In this document: piece by piece, positions 60,180 to 64,000 of the stretch | Numbering within the stretch: position 1 is the first letter of the stretch | How the letters are laid out: each line of letters begins with the position of its first letter | From: Paramoeba atlantica | Taxonomy: Eukaryota; Discosea | Reading direction: 5' to 3' | Length of the DNA stretch: 64,000 nucleotides | Assembly (NCBI GenBank): GCA_977017575.1 | Contig: CDRNVI010000016.1 | Span: 1-64,000 of the forward strand | The notes under the pieces: generated by a model | What the model was told of the DNA's origin: nothing | Databases searched by the model: none | Seen by the model: the letters and a program-made list of their open reading frames with translations, nothing else | Made by a program: the position numbers and the translations under genes

Positions 60180-61168
60180 GATCAAGTTTTTTGTAAAGAT
60201 CAAGTTTTTTGTAAAGATCAAGTTTTTTGTAAAGATCAAGTTTTTTGTAAAGATCAAGTTTTTTGTAAAGATCAAGTTTTTTGTAAAGATCAAGTTTTTT
60301 GTAAAGATCAAGTTTTTTGTAAAGATCAAGTTTTTTGTAAAGATCAAGTTTTTTGTAAAGATCAAGTTTTTTGTAAAGATCAAGTTTTTTGTAAAGATCA
60401 AGTTTTTTGTAAAGATCAAGTTTTTTGTAAAGATCAAGTTTTTTGTAAAGATCAAGTTTTTTGTAAAGATCAAGTTTTTTGTAAAGATCAAGTTTTTTGT
60501 AAAGATCAAGTTTTTTGTAAAGATCAAGTTTTTTGTAAAGATCAAGTTTTTTGTAAAGATCAAGTTTTTTGTAAAGATCAAGTTTTTTGTAAAGATCAAG
60601 TTTTTTGTAAAGATCAAGTTTTTTGTAAAGATCAAGTTTTTTGTAAAGATCAAGTTTTTTGTAAAGATCAAGTTTTTTGTAAAGATCAAGTTTTTTGTAA
60701 AGATCAAGTTTTTTGTAAAGATCAAGTTTTTTGTAAAGATCAAGTTTTTTGTAAAGATCAAGTTTTTTGTAAAGATCAAGTTTTTTTGTAAAGATCAAGT
60801 TTTTTGTAAAGATCAAGTTTTTTGTAAAGATCAAGTTTTTTGTAAAGATCAAGTTTTTTGTAAAGATCAAGTTTTTTGTAAAGATCAAGTTTTTTGTAAA
60901 GATCAAGTTTTTTGTAAAGATCAAGTTTTTTGTAAAGATCAAGTTTTTTGTAAAGATCAAGTTTTTTGTAAGATCAAGTTTTTTGTAAAGATCAAGTTTT
61001 TTGTAAAGATCAAGTTTTTTGTAAAGATCAAGTTTTTTGTAAAGATCAAGTTTTTTGTAAAGATCAAGTTTTTTGTAAAGATCAAGTTTTTTGTAAAGAT
61101 CAAGTTTTTTGTAAAGATCAAGTTTTTTGTAAGATCAAGTTTTTTGTAAAGATCAAGTTTTTTGTAAA
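60180..61168. repeat. 18-bp minisatellite (ATCAAGTTTTTTGTAAAG)n
   Basis: About 55 nearly perfect tandem copies are present, with one 19-mer near 60781 and 17-mers near 60968 and 61130. Because 18 is a multiple of three, long spurious frames run through it on both strands. No spacers interrupt the repeats. Confidence 0.97.
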
Positions 61169-61180
61169 TTTATTTGCAAA

Positions 61181-64000
61181 ATGGCGGATGCTTCCGGTGC
61201 ACGCATGCCCACTGCTATTATGAATCTTCTTGCGTGTTCCAAGCTTGATCGGGGGATTCTTTTCCGTCCTGCGAAGGGTGGAACGGAATCTGCTAAACTC
61301 CGCGCGAGGTCGTTAGGACACATTATGCGACTGCTTTGTTTAGGCGCTAAGCTTTCGGTGGTTTGGAGGTACGCGGATTCATCGAACTACAGTGTTTGGG
61401 AGGGGGTAGTAGAGAGTTGGGTGCCGAGCCGCTGGCGTGTTCGCTACGCTCAGTGTTCGCGATTTACGCTTCCGTTCCCTCCATGTAGTCCTCACATCGT
61501 CCTCTGTGCTGCTCGGGTTTGTGCGCCTAAGCGTAGACGTCGTTTCAAAAAGCGCTCTCGCAAATACAGGGCACAGTCTGGCAAACGTGCTCTCCGTGAC
61601 TTGGTGGGCCCTGGGGGCCCCGCTGTGAAGAGAATGTTGAGTGTGGGAACCTTGAACGTAACTACTCTTAAGCTGAAAGGTGAAGACGAGTTTAGCCTAC
61701 GAAAGTGCGGACACCTTTGCGAAGTACTTACCTTCATTGATCTGAAGGGAATAAATATTCTGGGCCTGCAGGAAACGCGATTTAGATTCCCATCTTCTGA
61801 AAAGTCGGATGTCCTTCACCGCAAAGTACAATATCGGAACGCAGAGTTTCACTTGAGCCTCATTCCAGCGCGCGCAAAGGATGCATACAATGGAATGGGA
61901 TTCGTCAGCACTTTTCCCTTGTCTAAGGTATCTAAAATCAGTGAAAGGATTATGTCGGGTGAATTTGAGATGGAGGAAGGAGTCGCAACAGTTATTAACG
62001 TATATTCTCCTACACGCGATTCTAAGGACGTCGAGGTTACGGAGTTCTACGGAGAACTCGAACGTTGCTTCTTGAGAATAAGGGAAAGCAACCCGCGTCG
62101 CCCATTAATTGTGCTGGGCGACTTTAATGCACCTTTGACACATATAACAAATAAGGATCTAGATCCCATTGCGGCCGCCCGTCTTAAAGGACTTTCTTGT
62201 TCTATAGACTGTAAGTCTGCGCACAGTCTTTGTCCAAGTAGTCGGAAATGGACATGCGAATTACCAAACAAAGCTTTAAGGCAGTTAGATCACATATTTA
62301 TTTGTAGCAGATTTGCATCGGCAATTCAACGACACAAAGTGATCAAGGCACCCATTCCTACTACTCACTGTTGTGTTATAGCCAGAATTAAAATTAAATG
62401 GCGAGTCAGTGATCCCAAAACGAATACGAATCAGCTCTCGTGGATTTCTCTTCGAAATAGTGAGGATAGGAAGAATTTCATCAATAAAGTTCACGACCAA
62501 TATCGAGCAACCTCGAACTCTTGTCGATCATGGGGCGCTCTCGCACAATATATGAAAAATGCTGTAAAAACTTTCAAAAAACCGACGAAACGAAATTTGA
62601 ACAAAGAAGCTGTAAAGGACTCAAAAATACATGATTTGCGCGGTTTATATCACAAGAGCAGAAACAAAAAGGTGTTCAACGCTCTCGTAAAGGAGAATAA
62701 AGCGGAAGTTGAAGAGATTATTTCTGACGAATGCTTGGAGATTGAAAAACAGCTTCGTAAAAACCATTCAAACCCATGGAGAACGATTCGAAAGATATGC
62801 GGGCAATATCGTGATACCTTTAGCACGAACGGAAGCTCACGAAATGATAAACTTAACGAAATTCGATCGTACTTCATGAAATTTAGTGGCGCTGATGATG
62901 GAGATCCAAATCTTAGCTTTGAACTGCTGCCGCCGCCGTTAGTACCAATATCCGATGCAGCATTTACAAGCGAGGAGTTAAGCACATCTTTAGAACATTT
63001 CAGAAGAGGAAAAACACCGGGAAGTGACGGAATACCAATGGAAGCCCTTCAAGCTATAGCGGTCCACCCTGATCTGAGATCGCATCTCCTGAATATAATC
63101 AACCAGGTACACGAAACGGGAGTCACAGAGGAAGCCTGGCGCAACACTCTTCAAATACCCATCCCAAAGAAAGGAGACCTCACTAACATTGAGAATTGGC
63201 GGCCTATATGCGTAGTAAATAGCGTAGTTAAGCTCATGAATCATATGATACTCTCCCGCATTAGACCCAACATTGAAAAGTCTCTTCGGGGTAACCAGTA
63301 TGGGTTTCGACCTAACCGAGCGACTTCTGGAGCTCAGATTATCATGAACGAAATAAAAACCAAAGCATTCAGAGGACAAGGCCTTTCTGTAGCTTTTATA
63401 GACTTTGCTAAAGCATTTCCTTCGGTATCGTTCGCTGCTATTAAAGCTAGTTTGCATGCATTTCGAGTAGGTCCATGTCTTTCTAAGATGATAATGTCTA
63501 TATACGATGAGCTGAAAGGCACTGTACGAACTTCTATTGGAATCACAAAACCTTTCCCTATCACTACAGGAATACTTCAAGGTGATGTATTGGCGCCTTA
63601 TCTGTTCGTTATGGTGTTAGATAGAATTCTCAATAAAGCACTAGATGGAAAATCAGACGGGGTTCTTCTCAGCTCTAGGGGTACAAGAAAGCGGGGTCTT
63701 CATGAAAAGCGCCTGAGTGACATTGAGTATGCGGACGATATAGCGTTATTTAGTGACACGAAGATTGGTTTGACAAATATGATAGACAATGTAGCTGAAG
63801 AGTCACGCAAAGCTAATCTGAAACTAGCCGTCGGAGCAAACAAGACAGCCTGGTTAACTTTTGGTAAATCTCAAATGAGCAGCGAGAGCCTGAACAGCAA
63901 ATTCTCGGGGATGATTCCGAAAGTTACGTCTTACAAACACTTAGGGCATCGGCAGGAAAATGATTTTACATCTACAGTTAAAGATCGATTGAAACTAGCT
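61181..64000 (+). CDS. APE-type LINE ORF: endonuclease and reverse transcriptase (3' partial)
   Basis: One frame is open from ATG 61181, 12 bases after the minisatellite, to the window end (940 codons, no stop). Residues 1-150 are a basic region with an Arg/Lys-rich patch (PKRRRRFKKRSRK). An apurinic-type endonuclease follows: GTLNVTTL (~155), LQETRF, VLGDFNAP (~311-318) and RQLDHIFI. RT has RRGKTPGSDGIP, NWRPICVVNSVVK, AFIDFAKAFPS (Asp ~741), GILQGDVLAPYLF (~797) and YADD (850-853). It nicks target DNA with a different nuclease type from families A-G and Y. No leader or poly(A) is visible. The C-terminus and 3' end lie outside the window. Confidence 0.92.
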   Translation, partial: MADASGARMPTAIMNLLACSKLDRGILFRPAKGGTESAKLRARSLGHIMRLLCLGAKLSVVWRYADSSNYSVWEGVVESWVPSRWRVRYAQCSRFTLPFPPCSPHIVLCAARVCAPKRRRRFKKRSRKYRAQSGKRALRDLVGPGGPAVKRMLSVGTLNVTTLKLKGEDEFSLRKCGHLCEVLTFIDLKGINILGLQETRFRFPSSEKSDVLHRKVQYRNAEFHLSLIPARAKDAYNGMGFVSTFPLSKVSKISERIMSGEFEMEEGVATVINVYSPTRDSKDVEVTEFYGELERCFLRIRESNPRRPLIVLGDFNAPLTHITNKDLDPIAAARLKGLSCSIDCKSAHSLCPSSRKWTCELPNKALRQLDHIFICSRFASAIQRHKVIKAPIPTTHCCVIARIKIKWRVSDPKTNTNQLSWISLRNSEDRKNFINKVHDQYRATSNSCRSWGALAQYMKNAVKTFKKPTKRNLNKEAVKDSKIHDLRGLYHKSRNKKVFNALVKENKAEVEEIISDECLEIEKQLRKNHSNPWRTIRKICGQYRDTFSTNGSSRNDKLNEIRSYFMKFSGADDGDPNLSFELLPPPLVPISDAAFTSEELSTSLEHFRRGKTPGSDGIPMEALQAIAVHPDLRSHLLNIINQVHETGVTEEAWRNTLQIPIPKKGDLTNIENWRPICVVNSVVKLMNHMILSRIRPNIEKSLRGNQYGFRPNRATSGAQIIMNEIKTKAFRGQGLSVAFIDFAKAFPSVSFAAIKASLHAFRVGPCLSKMIMSIYDELKGTVRTSIGITKPFPITTGILQGDVLAPYLFVMVLDRILNKALDGKSDGVLLSSRGTRKRGLHEKRLSDIEYADDIALFSDTKIGLTNMIDNVAEESRKANLKLAVGANKTAWLTFGKSQMSSESLNSKFSGMIPKVTSYKHLGHRQENDFTSTVKDRLKLA

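Noticed and set aside
60096-61149. Long frames of repeated KIKFFV or IFTKNL units on both strands
   Set aside because: They arise only because the 18-bp minisatellite is a multiple of three; nothing supports a protein.
60180-61168. Possible CRISPR array
   Set aside because: The 18-bp units are directly adjacent with no spacers, and the context is eukaryotic.

Overview
This 64 kb window is eukaryotic and consists almost entirely of retrotransposons and simple satellites. I see no host housekeeping gene, tRNA or rRNA. The best clue to the organism is a 36-39 nt sequence at the 5' end of the full-length non-LTR elements (24397-24432, 28907-28945, 34319-34357, 35555-35591). It contains TACAGTTTCTGTACC and ends TTG. 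From memory this matches the conserved 3' half of the trans-spliced leader (SL) of kinetoplastids and diplonemids. Tyrosine-recombinase retroelements resembling kinetoplastid VIPER fit the same picture, so I infer a euglenozoan.

Left part (1-7334). A 10-bp purine satellite switches at 824/825 to a related pyrimidine satellite. It abuts a truncated YR element (YR-1, + strand: Gag-like ORF and RT-RNase H). YR-1 lies tail to tail with a second, decayed element (YR-2, - strand). Both end in the repeat-spacer-repeat tail typical of elements with split direct repeats.

Middle (7335-23072). YR-2 was split by a 5'-truncated LINE (LINE-Y) in + orientation, leaving a 9-bp target duplication (7326-7334 and 23064-23072). 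That LINE-Y was in turn interrupted by a full-length LINE-Y in - orientation carrying part of an SL at its 5' end. The - strand LINE-Y ORF was then hit by YR-3 (12868-17511), the best-preserved YR element here: Gag, tyrosine recombinase, RT-RNase H and a complete A1-B1-A2-B2 repeat set. Removing YR-3 at its TTC core leaves the LINE-Y frame open.

Right part (19085-60179). This is a head-to-tail array of LINEs with a restriction-like endonuclease (RLE). Families A, B and C are long; D, E, F and G are fragments. Almost every unit starts directly after the A-run of the previous one, so the elements appear to insert into each other's poly(A) tails. Families with very different proteins share one strongly folded 3' UTR. 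A short SL-bearing element without a convincing ORF (S element, 34317-35015) ends like the LINEs and looks non-autonomous.

The window closes with an 18-bp minisatellite (60180-61168) and the 5' part of an apurinic-endonuclease-type LINE whose single ORF runs off the window (61181-64000).

Functionally the parts form a retroelement ecosystem. The LINEs encode RT plus RLE for target-primed reverse transcription, their mRNAs receive the host SL, and the short elements probably borrow that machinery. YR elements use RT, RNase H and a recombinase to integrate a circular intermediate. Coordinates come from reading the sequence by eye, so unit boundaries inside A-runs are accurate to a few bases.
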